From contig JAGDCE010000331.1 of assembly GCA_017958705.1 (NCBI GenBank), forward strand, positions 1 to 21,590: a DNA stretch of 21,590 bases. Reading direction: 5' to 3'. The notes under the pieces are model-generated. The model saw nothing but the letters and a program-made list of their open reading frames with translations, was not told where the DNA came from and did no database searches. The translations under genes and the position numbers were made by a program. This DNA comes from Clostridia bacterium (GTDB lineage Bacteria; Bacillota; Clostridia; Oscillospirales; CAG-272). Positions 13,572 to 21,590 of the stretch are shown piece by piece; the first letter of the stretch is position 1; the number at the start of each line of letters is the position of its first letter.

Positions 13572-14395
13572 TCTTATCGGATATAAAAAAAATCGACGCG
13601 CTGCGTGAAAAATACGGTCACGTCTGCGCCGCGCACTGCAGTGCCGCGCACTGCGGACTCGCGCTCTTTATATACGCGGAAGAGCAGGGGCTGTGTGTAA
13701 GCGTATTTGACGACGGCTTCTGCGTCGCGGACCGCGCCGGACGGTATTATTTTCCCGTCGGTTCCGAAGATTTCAAAGCGGATTTCATCAAAAATCACAG
13801 AGGCCGGCGGCTGATCATGATGCGCGAAAGCGATATTGGCTTCGTCCGCGCGCTGATCCCCGATTTCGAGCCGGAACGTGACCGCGACCGCGACGAATAC
13901 GTTTATTCGCGCTCCGAACAGGCGAGCCTCGAGGGGCATAAATTCCAGAAAGTCCGTGCGAAGCTCTCTCGCTTCTGCCGCGAAAACGACGTGAAGAGCG
14001 CGCCGCTGACGTCCGGCAACCTCGCAGACGCGTACGCGATACTCGATGCGTGGGAGCCGCGCACGGGGGAGGGCGACGCGCAGGGCGCGCGCAAAGCGCT
14101 TGACAATTACGCCGCGCTCGGGCTGTGCGGGGTCGTGACGTATCTGAACGGGACCCCCGCCGGATACTGCTGCGGCGCCGGGATCGGCGGCGGAGTGTAT
14201 CTTCTTTGCAGCGCAAAGCAGAACGACGGCGTGCAGGGACTCGACCTATATACAAAGCACTCGCTTTACGTCGCGCTGCCGGACTGCGTGACGCTGATAA
14301 ACACTGAATCCGATCACGGCTCGCCCGGGATACGTATGCACAAAAACGATCAGAGACCCGTTATGATGAACGAGATGTACGGGGGTGTTTTATGA
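13568..14395 (+). CDS. DUF2156 (phosphatidylglycerol lysyltransferase C-terminal-like) protein
   Basis: This 275-aa protein has the DUF2156/LPG_synthase_C arrangement of two tandem GNAT-like halves. The first half includes FDDGFCVADRAGRYYFPVG and the second includes FQKVRAKLSRFC, then AILDAWEPR, GVVTYLNGTPAGYCCG, GLDLYTKHSLY and the C-terminal LINTESDHGSPGIRMHKNDQRP, a run typical of the family. MprF-type members transfer aminoacyl groups from tRNA to lipids, but this protein lacks the membrane flippase part, and the role of stand-alone members is not established. It overlaps htpG and the next gene by ATGA junctions. It has no signal peptide or transmembrane segment, so it is probably cytosolic. 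Confidence 0.85.
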   Translation: MILSDIKKIDALREKYGHVCAAHCSAAHCGLALFIYAEEQGLCVSVFDDGFCVADRAGRYYFPVGSEDFKADFIKNHRGRRLIMMRESDIGFVRALIPDFEPERDRDRDEYVYSRSEQASLEGHKFQKVRAKLSRFCRENDVKSAPLTSGNLADAYAILDAWEPRTGEGDAQGARKALDNYAALGLCGVVTYLNGTPAGYCCGAGIGGGVYLLCSAKQNDGVQGLDLYTKHSLYVALPDCVTLINTESDHGSPGIRMHKNDQRPVMMNEMYGGVL

Positions 14396-15672
14396 GATCG
14401 AAGATGATCGTCCTGTCGGCGGACGCGCTCGTATCGGATGATATGGAGCTTTTGCGCACGCTGCCGAATTTCAGAAAATATCTCGAAGGCGGTGCCTGCG
14501 TCAAGACCGTCAAAACGTGTTATCCGACCATAACTTATCCGGCGCACACGAGCATCGCCACCGGCGTATATCCCGACCGTCACGGCGTAACGGGGAACGA
14601 CGTGTTTTTCCCCGAGCCCGTCGCGCGTCCGTGGTGCTGGTTCCATGAGCAGTGCAGAGCGACCGACATATTCACGTACGCCAAACGCGCGGGGCTGTGC
14701 ACGGCGGGCGTTTTCTGGCCCGTCACCGGCAATCATCCCGATATAGATCATCTGATAGACGAATACTGGACGCAGGGCGACGGCGACACGAAACGCGAGG
14801 CGTTCATCCGCTCCGGCACGTCGCCGGAAATCATGAAGATAGTCGACAGATACGTCGACGGACTCGTCGAGCGTCATCATCCGATCGCCGACAGATTCGT
14901 GATAAACTGCGCCGCAGATATCATAAGGGAATACAGTCCCGATCTGATAATGATACATCCCGCAAATATCGACGGCTACCGCCACCACACCGGGCTTTTC
15001 AACGAGAAGGTGAGCGAGGGTATAAGGGAGACCGACGAATGGCTCGGTCAGCTCTGCCGCGCCGCGGAGGACGCCGGGGCGCTCGACCGCACGAACGTCG
15101 TGCTTATCTCCGATCACGGTCAGCTTGAGATAAAGCGCTCGGTCAAGCTCAACGTACTGCTCGCGGACGCCGGCTTCCTCACCGTTCGCGACGGCGTCAT
15201 AACAAAGCGCCGCGCCTATATCCGCTCCGGCGGCATGTGCGCGTACTGCTACGTTTACGACAAGGCGGCGAAGGACGATGTCTACGCTTATCTGAGCCAC
15301 CTGCGCGACGAAGGCGTGTTCGGCATATCCGAAGTGTTGACGGAGGAGGAGAGCAGGGCGAAGCACCGCCTGGGCGGCAGCTTCGATTTCGTGCTCGAAA
15401 CGGACGGATACACTTCGTTCTCGGAAGGCGTCACCCGTCCGCTCACCGATAATTTCAAACTTGACGATTACCGCCTCGGCAGAGCGACTCACGGTTATAT
15501 GCCGGATAAGGGGCCTCAGCCGGTGCTGTATGCGAAGGGACCGTCGTTCAAGAACGGCGCGCAGCTTCAGAGATGCGACATAGTGGACGAGGCGCCGACG
15601 TTCTCCCGCGCTCTCGGATTCGATATGCCGGATACGGACGGAAGGATCTTAACGGAGCTTTTAAATGACTGA
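14392..15672 (+). CDS. Alkaline phosphatase superfamily protein, NPP/type I phosphodiesterase-like
   Basis: This 426-aa protein resembles nucleotide pyrophosphatase/phosphodiesterases. Metal and nucleophile positions are visible: Asp11 (LSADAL), the probable nucleophile Thr48 in YPTITYPAHTS (44-54), TGVYPDRHGVTGND (57-70), Asp194 and His198 (NIDGYRHHTG), Asp241-His242 (SDHGQ), and a late His in RATHGYMP. It would cleave phosphodiester or phosphonate bonds in a two-zinc site; the substrate is unknown. No signal peptide is evident, so it is likely intracellular. It is the third gene of the htpG operon and overlaps both neighbours. It is distinct from the sulfatase at 6118: it has Thr and no CxPxR. 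Family identity is firm, substrate is not. Confidence 0.88.
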   Translation: MRSKMIVLSADALVSDDMELLRTLPNFRKYLEGGACVKTVKTCYPTITYPAHTSIATGVYPDRHGVTGNDVFFPEPVARPWCWFHEQCRATDIFTYAKRAGLCTAGVFWPVTGNHPDIDHLIDEYWTQGDGDTKREAFIRSGTSPEIMKIVDRYVDGLVERHHPIADRFVINCAADIIREYSPDLIMIHPANIDGYRHHTGLFNEKVSEGIRETDEWLGQLCRAAEDAGALDRTNVVLISDHGQLEIKRSVKLNVLLADAGFLTVRDGVITKRRAYIRSGGMCAYCYVYDKAAKDDVYAYLSHLRDEGVFGISEVLTEEESRAKHRLGGSFDFVLETDGYTSFSEGVTRPLTDNFKLDDYRLGRATHGYMPDKGPQPVLYAKGPSFKNGAQLQRCDIVDEAPTFSRALGFDMPDTDGRILTELLND

Positions 15673-16543
15673 ATACGTTTACAAAGGCGCCGCCGGCCTT
15701 TTGTGTGACGTCGGCGACTTCAAAAAAGTCTTTCCGCCGCGCGGCAAAGAATGTCATAAAGGCACGTTCGGCACCGCGGTGCTGCTCGGCGGATGCCGTC
15801 GGTATTCCGGCGCGGTGAAGCTCGCGAACGCGTCGCTTTCGGCGCTTAAATGCGGCTGCGGTATCTGCCGGCTCGCGGTTGAGGATAGGATCGCGGATTA
15901 CGTCGGTCCGTACCTGCTCGAAAGCACGCTTATGCCGCTTACGTCGTTTTCACCGGAAGAACTCAAAACGGCGTTTGACGGCGCCGCCGCCGTCGGGCTC
16001 GGCATGGGCTTCGGCAGAAGCGCGGACAGAATAAAAGCCGTTGAATACGCGGTTAACAGCCTGTCATGCCCGCTTCTGATCGACGCGGACGGGCTGTGGG
16101 CGCTGTCTCGGATCGACTACGTTTCGCGCGGGAATCTCGTGCTGACGCCTCATCTCGGAGAGTTTTGCCGTCTCTGCGGAAAAACCGCGGAGGAGATCGG
16201 AGCCGATCCCGTCGGCGCGGCGGTGTCTTACGCCGCGGAGCACAACGTCGTTCTGCTGCTCAAAGGCAGCGTTACCGTTGTGACAGACGGGGAGCGCGTG
16301 CTGTTCGTCGACCGCGGCTGTCCCGGTATGGCGACGGCGGGATCGGGCGACGTCCTGTCCGGTGTGATAACCGGTATCAACTCGCAGAACGGCGCCGATC
16401 TGTGCCTGAACGCCGCGTGCGGCGCGTACATCTGCGGAGTTGCCGGAGAATACGCGCAGAAAGAAAAGAACGCCGTCAGCATGACCGCGTCCGACACCGT
16501 CGCGAACATCCACCGCGCCGTATCGGAAATCCTCGACGCATAA
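15665..16543 (+). CDS. nnrD: ADP/ATP-dependent NAD(P)H-hydrate dehydratase
   Basis: This enzyme repairs NAD(P)H that has become hydrated, restoring the cofactor at the cost of a nucleotide. The 292-aa ribokinase-like fold carries KGTFGTAVLLGG (32-43), GLGMGFG (111-117), LLIDADGLW (137-145), TPHLGEF (161-167), KGSVTVV (200-206) and ATAGSGDVLSG (223-233) with the conserved Asp229. Only the dehydratase domain is present; the N-terminal NnrE epimerase domain of the common fused form is missing and is not encoded nearby. The ATG overlaps the end of the previous gene by 8 nt with GGAG upstream. It is the last gene of the htpG operon, followed at once by an intrinsic terminator. Confidence 0.94.
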   Translation: MTEYVYKGAAGLLCDVGDFKKVFPPRGKECHKGTFGTAVLLGGCRRYSGAVKLANASLSALKCGCGICRLAVEDRIADYVGPYLLESTLMPLTSFSPEELKTAFDGAAAVGLGMGFGRSADRIKAVEYAVNSLSCPLLIDADGLWALSRIDYVSRGNLVLTPHLGEFCRLCGKTAEEIGADPVGAAVSYAAEHNVVLLLKGSVTVVTDGERVLFVDRGCPGMATAGSGDVLSGVITGINSQNGADLCLNAACGAYICGVAGEYAQKEKNAVSMTASDTVANIHRAVSEILDA

Positions 16544-16566
16544 ACCGCCGGTCAGGCGGTTTTTTT
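16543..16566 (+). terminator. Intrinsic terminator of the htpG operon
   Basis: AACCGCC (16543-16549) pairs with GGCGGTT (16555-16561) around GGTCA, and a T7 run follows (16560-16566). The stem begins at the last base of the nnrD stop codon. Confidence 0.92.
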
Positions 16567-16598
16567 ATGTCCCGACGCAGGAAACGAAAAGAAAACGG

Positions 16599-16627
16599 TT
16601 GACTTTTCGGATAATCACTGTTATACT
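16599..16627 (+). promoter_or_regulatory. Promoter for the GH2 gene
   Basis: TTGACT (16599-16604), a 17-nt spacer and TATACT (16622-16627) lie 45 nt before the start. GGAGG (16661-16665) lies 7 nt before the ATG. The start TTGACTTTT and the TGTTATA around the -10 are shared with the promoter at 8850-8878. Confidence 0.83.
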
Positions 16628-16672
16628 GTATATAAGAACGCGCGCCGTGACCGCGCTGACGGAGGAACGCTT

Positions 16673-19600
16673 ATGAAAACCGTATTCGATATCGTTAAAA
16701 AGACCGCCGCACTGTTTTTGTGCACGGCCCTTCTGATACCCGCCGCGCTTTCCGGAGCGACTGTCGTTTCAGCGGCCGATCAGGCGAAAATGGAGCAGAA
16801 AAACTATTATAAAAACGAAAGCTCTCCGATGAGCGCGGAGCCGGAGACCGTGTCGTTTAAAACGGACGGCGCGCCGGAGCTGTCGGAGCAGAATTACACA
16901 CTCGATCTCGACGGCGTCTGGAGCATGACCGACAAGGGAAAGATCTCGGATCTTTCGTCCGGCTCCGGCTGGGAGCAGGCGATCGACGCGAAGGTCCCCG
17001 GCAGCATACACACCGCGCTTTTCGAGGCGGGGGTCATCGAGGATCCGTACGTCGGTGACAACATGAAGACCGCCAACAAATACGGCGAGAAGAACTGGTA
17101 TCTCAAACGCACGTTCACGTACGAGGGCAGCGGTAAAAACGTCCTTCTGTGCTTCGAGGGCGTCTGCAACGTCGCCGATTTCTATCTCAACGGTAAAAAC
17201 ATCGGTTCGCACGAAGGTATGTTCGGCGGTCCGTATATCGACGTGACCGACGCGATAAAAAAGGGAGAAAACACCCTCGTCGTGCATCTTAAACCGGCGA
17301 AGGATTATACGCGCACCGTCGTTTTCAACTGCAGCTACGGCTGGCATTACGCAAAGCTTTATCCGCTCGGTATCTGGCAGTCCGTCAGCGTGAAGGATCA
17401 GCCGTCGGTCACGCTCGACCATCCTTTCATCACGACGGTCGATTATGAAAAGGGCACGGTCGATCTCGCGGTCGCGCTTGTCCCGCAGAACGGCGGAAAG
17501 ATCAAAGGCACCCTGACGGTCGAAGCCGTGCCGAAGAACTTCAACGGAAAGACGGCGTACTTCACGACCGCCGTTGATCAGAACGGTGAAAGCACGCTCC
17601 GCTTCCGCGGCGATATCCCGGATGCGCATCTGTGGTGGCCGAACGGTTACGGTGAACAGTATCTTTACGAGCTGAGAACGTATTTCAAAGCGGACGACGG
17701 CACTTCGGCTTACGACGCGTCGCAATTCGGTATAAGACAGCTTGATTACGCTCCGTTCCCGACGGGAGAAAGCTCCGGCTCGTATAACCGCCAGTTCGTC
17801 ATAAACGGCGTTAAAGTCTATATGAAGGGCGCCGGCTGGTGTACGATAGACGCGATGATGCGCTTTTCGCGCGAAGATTACGACAGGATCCTGTCGCGCG
17901 CTCACGACGCGAATATCAATTTCTTCCGCTCGTGGGGCGGCGGACTCGTCGAAACGGATGAATTTTACGATCTGTGCGACGAATACGGCATCTGCATTTA
18001 TCAGGAATGGCCGTGCTGCTGGGACAGTACCAAAACCCAGCCGGCCGACGTGTTATATGAAACCGTGATCCTCGGCGCGAAGCGTCTGCGCAACCGCCCG
18101 TCGCTCGTCGTATGGGGCGGCGGCAACGAGGGCGAGGCGCCTTATAACGACAAGGTCCTGAACAACATGGGCAAACTGACGTACGAGACGGACGGGACGC
18201 GCGATTTCTGGCGTCAGGACGGCGGACCCGGCGCGTCGAATATCAGACACGACCATATCTGGTGGTCGGGAGACTCGCCCGAGCATTACATTAAAATATA
18301 CACCGAACTCGAATACCTCAATATGCACGAATACGGCCTCGGCGCGATGATGAACCGCCAGTCGATCGAGAAGTTCGCGACGGCGGAGGAGCTTTCGCAG
18401 TGGCCGATAAATAACAGCAGCTCTATCGCTTATCACACCGCGACATTCAACGGCTTCTACGGCTGGCAGAAGACTCCCTACGGCCACGATATCGTGACGC
18501 ATATGCATTACGCGTCGCTGTTCACGGACGAGCAGTCGCTCGACGGAGTAATAATCGGCTCGCAGCTGTCGCAGGCGCAGGCGGATTATCCGCTTGCGAT
18601 AAATCAGCGCATAAAGGCGCCGAACAACACGGCGAACGTCATATACAAGATGAACGACAACTATCCCGGCGCCTCGTGGTCGATAGTCGACTGGTACGGC
18701 GCGCCGAAGACAGCGTATTATCTGATGCAGGACGCGTACCGCCCCGTGATGGCGGCGTTCAAGGTCGATAAATACAACACGATCGACGCCGTGAAAGGCT
18801 CGTCCCCGCTGTCGCTTCCGGTATATATACTCGACGACACGGTGTCTCTCAAAGGCAGGACGACGTCCGTCGTCATGACCGCGTACGACGAGAATTTAGC
18901 CGTCGTAAAAACAGAAGAATACAACGGCGTAACCGGTAAAACCGTCAACAAGGTCGGTGATTTTGCGCTCACCCCGGAACAGACGGATCACACGCCGCTC
19001 ATAATAACGGCAGATCTTTATATCGGCGGCGAGTTTTACGACCGCACGTATATGTATTTCAACTACGAATACGACGCCGGCTGTCTGTTCTATCTGCCGA
19101 GAACGACGCTGCAGTACAGCGTCTCCGGAAATACCGTAACGGTGAAGAACACGGGCAGCGTGCCCGCGATAGGCGTAAGTATAAAGACGAGCAAAGAGGA
19201 CGTCTTCGTCTGCTCGGACAACTGTTTCATTCTGACGCCCGATCAGAGCGTTGAGGTGACGGTAAACGACGCGTCGCTTTTCACCGGCGTCGGCTGCTTC
19301 AACTTCAAGGACGCAAAGGACGTCACGCCGCCGTCGGCGCCGTCTGACGTCAAAGTCAGCGACGTCAGGCACGACGGCGCAAAGGTCAGCTGGTCGGCGT
19401 CGAAGGACGAAAACGGGCTTTACGTATACGAGATAAGCGCGGTCGACGGCGATATGATCATAAAAGACACCGTACACGGCACGAAAACCGAGGCGACGCT
19501 GACGGGTCTGCCCGAAGCGACGGAATATACGCTCACCGTCACGGCGATCGACAACAGCGGAAACAGCTCGTCGTCCGGTAAAATAACGTTCAAAACAGAA

Positions 19601-21427
19601 AAAGACACTACGAAGCCGACGCTTCAGTCCGCCGATTTCACGGACGACGGAAAGATAAAGATAGTCTTTGACACTAACATGGATAAAGAAAGAGCGGAGG
19701 ATATATCGCATTATCTGCTCAACTTCGGCGGCGAGGTGACCGCGGCGGCTCTTGCGGGCGAAAGAACGGTGTTGCTTGACGTCGACAACATAGACGAGTC
19801 AAAACCGTATACGCTCGGCGTCATAGGACTGACCGACACGAAGCTTAACAAAAACGACACCGGATACGTTTCGGTCGCCGTGGAGCGCGGCTTATATATG
19901 GCGGTCGACTTCGAGGCGGATGAAAACGGACAGTCGTTTTCCTCCGGCGAGCACGTGGCGACGGTAACGGACATAAACGGAGCCGCCAAATACACCGATA
20001 ACGGAGTCTCCGGCAAAGCTCTTGCCGTCGGCGGAGCATCGGGCGTAAAGGTAGGCGGCGTGGGCTTCTCGTTCCCGGACAACAGCTCCGTCACACTCTG
20101 GATCAAGGGAAAGGCGGGCGACGGCTTCAATATCCTGCTCGCCAAGGGACCGAAAGAATCCGGCCACTTTGAATTCTATACGCGCTCCGGAGATCTGTGG
20201 TGCTACGCGCCCGACATCGGCGATATAGACCTGAAATACAATATCAACAACGCGCCGGACGGCTGGCATATGCTTGCGTTCGTGCGCGAAGACGGGAAAC
20301 TCAAGGTCTATGACGGAGGGAAACTCGTGTCGTCCGTGCCGTTCCGCGGGAAGATAGCCGAAAAGGAATACGATATGTCGTTCGGCGTGCTGAACGAGGG
20401 AATATTAGGCTTCGGCGGAAGTATAGACAGCGTGCGGCTTTATAAAAGGGCTCTTTCAGCGGAGGAACTTGCCGATCCGGCGGACGTAAACGAGCCTTAC
20501 GTACAGATAAGCGGAAACATCGCAGGTACCAGGGAAAAGACGGATTTCAATTTTGACGAAGGCAAAGCCGTAAATATCTGGTTCAACCAGGACAGAGCGG
20601 AAGATCAGTTCGCCATACTTTTCGCAAAAGCAAACAAATCCTCCGACAGACATTTTGAGATCTATACGGAGTACGGCAAACTGTCCCTGTACGCACCGAA
20701 GGCGAACAACGGCGCGGCGGTGTCGCTCAAGGTCGATCTGCACGCGTATATCGGATCGTACCATATGCTTACAGTCATAAATAAGGACGGCAAGCTTATA
20801 ACGTTCATAGACGGAGAGCAGGTCAGCGAGGCGGCGGTCCTCTGGGAGGTCGCGCCGGGTGAAGATACCTGTTATTACGGCAGACTCGTCGAGGGAGGCT
20901 TCGATTTCCCCGGCAGTATCGCAGAATGCTCGCTGATGGACGAAGCGCCCGACGCGGCGGCTGTCGCCTCGGCGTACAATTCAAAGGTCGTATATCCCGA
21001 ATCGGACGGCGTGCTCGGATTCGGGTCTGATATGATCGGGCTCGAGCCCGGCGCCTCCGTGCCGTGCGGGATAAACGCGCCGGAAAACGCGAAGTACACG
21101 CTTACGCTGAAAGGCGACGCGGCGTCTCTTGACGGCGACGTCGTTACGGCGAAACAGCCCGGTGAAGCGGTGATCTGCGCCGTCTCCGACAGCGGCAGAT
21201 ATATCGCAATGACGCTCGTCAGAGTCGGCGCCCCGGGCGGCGGCGACACGGAGGAGTCGCAGACCGCGGATGTTACGGACGGCGAGCCTTCGACGTCGGC
21301 CGGCACGGACGGAACCGAGCCCGGCAAAAAAGGAGGAGCGCTGATCCCGATCGTCGCGGCGTCGGCGGCAGTCGTCTGCGCGGCCGCGGTCGCAGCGGTG
21401 CTCATCGTGAAAAAGAAGAAGAAATGA
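16673..21427 (+). CDS. Secreted multidomain GH2 glycosidase (beta-mannosidase/exo-glucosaminidase-like)
   Basis: This 1584-aa surface enzyme probably removes terminal sugars from glycans. A signal peptide (1 to about 35) precedes the GH2 sugar-binding domain (about 75-240), an immunoglobulin-like domain and the (beta/alpha)8 catalytic domain (about 370-690). WWPNGYGEQYLYEL (321-334) and the acid/base Glu486 in WGGGNE (481-486) match the mannosidase/glucosaminidase side of GH2. Glu553 in HEYG is the likely nucleophile. After it come a fibronectin type III domain (884-976), a bacterial Ig-like domain (978-1070), two LamG/concanavalin-like domains (about 1075-1265 and 1273-1438), a BIG2-like domain (about 1443-1519), an acidic Gly/Thr linker, a membrane helix (1555-1579) and KKKKK. 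There is no LPxTG motif. It is monocistronic. Substrate specificity cannot be fixed from the sequence. Confidence 0.92.
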   Translation: MKTVFDIVKKTAALFLCTALLIPAALSGATVVSAADQAKMEQKNYYKNESSPMSAEPETVSFKTDGAPELSEQNYTLDLDGVWSMTDKGKISDLSSGSGWEQAIDAKVPGSIHTALFEAGVIEDPYVGDNMKTANKYGEKNWYLKRTFTYEGSGKNVLLCFEGVCNVADFYLNGKNIGSHEGMFGGPYIDVTDAIKKGENTLVVHLKPAKDYTRTVVFNCSYGWHYAKLYPLGIWQSVSVKDQPSVTLDHPFITTVDYEKGTVDLAVALVPQNGGKIKGTLTVEAVPKNFNGKTAYFTTAVDQNGESTLRFRGDIPDAHLWWPNGYGEQYLYELRTYFKADDGTSAYDASQFGIRQLDYAPFPTGESSGSYNRQFVINGVKVYMKGAGWCTIDAMMRFSREDYDRILSRAHDANINFFRSWGGGLVETDEFYDLCDEYGICIYQEWPCCWDSTKTQPADVLYETVILGAKRLRNRPSLVVWGGGNEGEAPYNDKVLNNMGKLTYETDGTRDFWRQDGGPGASNIRHDHIWWSGDSPEHYIKIYTELEYLNMHEYGLGAMMNRQSIEKFATAEELSQWPINNSSSIAYHTATFNGFYGWQKTPYGHDIVTHMHYASLFTDEQSLDGVIIGSQLSQAQADYPLAINQRIKAPNNTANVIYKMNDNYPGASWSIVDWYGAPKTAYYLMQDAYRPVMAAFKVDKYNTIDAVKGSSPLSLPVYILDDTVSLKGRTTSVVMTAYDENLAVVKTEEYNGVTGKTVNKVGDFALTPEQTDHTPLIITADLYIGGEFYDRTYMYFNYEYDAGCLFYLPRTTLQYSVSGNTVTVKNTGSVPAIGVSIKTSKEDVFVCSDNCFILTPDQSVEVTVNDASLFTGVGCFNFKDAKDVTPPSAPSDVKVSDVRHDGAKVSWSASKDENGLYVYEISAVDGDMIIKDTVHGTKTEATLTGLPEATEYTLTVTAIDNSGNSSSSGKITFKTEKDTTKPTLQSADFTDDGKIKIVFDTNMDKERAEDISHYLLNFGGEVTAAALAGERTVLLDVDNIDESKPYTLGVIGLTDTKLNKNDTGYVSVAVERGLYMAVDFEADENGQSFSSGEHVATVTDINGAAKYTDNGVSGKALAVGGASGVKVGGVGFSFPDNSSVTLWIKGKAGDGFNILLAKGPKESGHFEFYTRSGDLWCYAPDIGDIDLKYNINNAPDGWHMLAFVREDGKLKVYDGGKLVSSVPFRGKIAEKEYDMSFGVLNEGILGFGGSIDSVRLYKRALSAEELADPADVNEPYVQISGNIAGTREKTDFNFDEGKAVNIWFNQDRAEDQFAILFAKANKSSDRHFEIYTEYGKLSLYAPKANNGAAVSLKVDLHAYIGSYHMLTVINKDGKLITFIDGEQVSEAAVLWEVAPGEDTCYYGRLVEGGFDFPGSIAECSLMDEAPDAAAVASAYNSKVVYPESDGVLGFGSDMIGLEPGASVPCGINAPENAKYTLTLKGDAASLDGDVVTAKQPGEAVICAVSDSGRYIAMTLVRVGAPGGGDTEESQTADVTDGEPSTSAGTDGTEPGKKGGALIPIVAASAAVVCAAAVAAVLIVKKKKK

Positions 21428-21435
21428 CATAAGAC

Positions 21436-21476
21436 CGGTCCGGTAAACACACCGGACCGTCATAAGGCAGTTTTTT
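21436..21476 (+). terminator. Hairpin after the GH2 gene
   Basis: CGGTCCGGT (21436-21444) pairs with ACCGGACCG (21451-21459) over 9 bp around AAACAC. The T6 run (21471-21476) comes 11 nt later rather than directly after the stem, so this is a weaker terminator than usual. Its 3' part belongs to the right repeat, and a second T-ended hairpin follows at 21513-21546. Confidence 0.65.
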
Positions 21477-21498
21477 CACCGCAAGTCCGTGTGGTGAG

Positions 21499-21512
21499 TA
21501 AGTGCGCACTTA
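21499..21512. repeat. 14-bp perfect palindrome (right copy)
   Basis: TAAGTGCGCACTTA is identical to positions 103-116 and again flanked by the GTGGTGAG block. Confidence 0.8.
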
Positions 21513-21546
21513 AAAAGCAGGCTGAAATTAAAATCAGTCTGCTTTT
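21513..21546 (+). terminator. Hairpin of the right repeat, terminator-like
   Basis: AAAAGCAGGCTGA (21513-21525) pairs with TCAGTCTGCTTTT (21534-21546) around an 8-nt loop, with one G.U pair when read as plus-strand RNA and a C.A mismatch on the other strand. The flanking A and T runs make it a plausible terminator for the GH2 transcript. Confidence 0.6.
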
Positions 21547-21590
21547 CATATTCAGTCGGTTTAATGAAGACGTTCGCTTCGCTCACTAAT

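Larger units (their letters stand above)
21455..21590 (+). repeat. Right copy of composite 3'-intergenic repeat
   Basis: This is the inverted partner of 22-160. Read rightward away from the GH2 gene it shows the same order: GACCGTC, a T6 run, GTGGTGAG, the 14-bp palindrome, the hairpin, a variable stretch with CGGTTTAATGAAGAC, and the tandem unit ending at the last base of the window. Both copies therefore have the same orientation relative to the gene before them. A dispersed post-operon repeat, truncated by the contig end, is the simplest reading. Confidence 0.85.

Noticed and set aside
1..21590. Composite transposon or genomic island bounded by terminal inverted repeats
   Set aside because: No transposase, integrase or target duplication is seen, the content is mostly housekeeping, and both repeats sit downstream of genes in the same relative orientation, which fits a dispersed intergenic repeat and a contig break better.

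Overview
The window looks like one piece of a high-GC, spore-forming, Gram-positive chromosome, most likely an uncultured gut-type Clostridia (Oscillospirales or Christensenellales-like). The basis is consensus TTGACA/TATAAT promoters with 16-18 nt spacers, strong GGAGG ribosome sites, tightly overlapping ATGA gene junctions, a SpoIIQ-like M23 protein behind a sigma-F-like promoter, a CD3324-family gene, and large surface proteins ending in a membrane helix plus poly-Lys. No phage, plasmid, CRISPR, transposase, tRNA or rRNA gene is visible. Both ends carry copies of the same roughly 137-nt repeat in inverted orientation, so the window is probably a contig that broke at a dispersed repeat.

Layout. 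1-160: left repeat. 188-2344 (minus): a two-gene operon of a Kef-type cation/proton antiporter followed by an MgtC/SapB membrane protein. 2500-4053 (plus): an FGGY sugar kinase behind a perfect consensus promoter. 4079-4354 (minus): a small CD3324-family protein with a 189-nt structured leader that contains a 10-codon mini-ORF. 4740-8836 (plus): a four-gene overlapping operon of a two-helix membrane protein, an EEP phosphodiesterase/nuclease, a sulfatase and MnmE. 8912-10759 (plus): a secreted, membrane-anchored beta-propeller-like protein. 10809-11582 (minus): the SpoIIQ-like M23 protein. 11727-16543 (plus): a four-gene operon of HtpG, a DUF2156 protein, an alkaline-phosphatase-superfamily phosphodiesterase and NAD(P)H-hydrate dehydratase, closed by a terminator. 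16673-21427 (plus): a 1584-aa multidomain GH2 glycosidase. 21455-21590: right repeat.

How the genes fit together. Most of the content is housekeeping or stress related: ion homeostasis (Kef/MgtC), tRNA wobble modification (MnmE), protein folding (HtpG), metabolite repair (NnrD) and sporulation (SpoIIQ-like). It is interleaved with glycan-facing functions: the FGGY kinase, the sulfatase, the GH2 enzyme and the propeller protein. The two surface proteins share the same non-sortase C-terminal anchor and similar promoters. No single dedicated new system is obvious. The best candidates for something undescribed are the composite repeat at both ends, the leader of the CD3324 gene, a hairpin-bridged ribosome binding site at 4711-4742, and a perfect 10-bp dyad around the promoter of the propeller protein.
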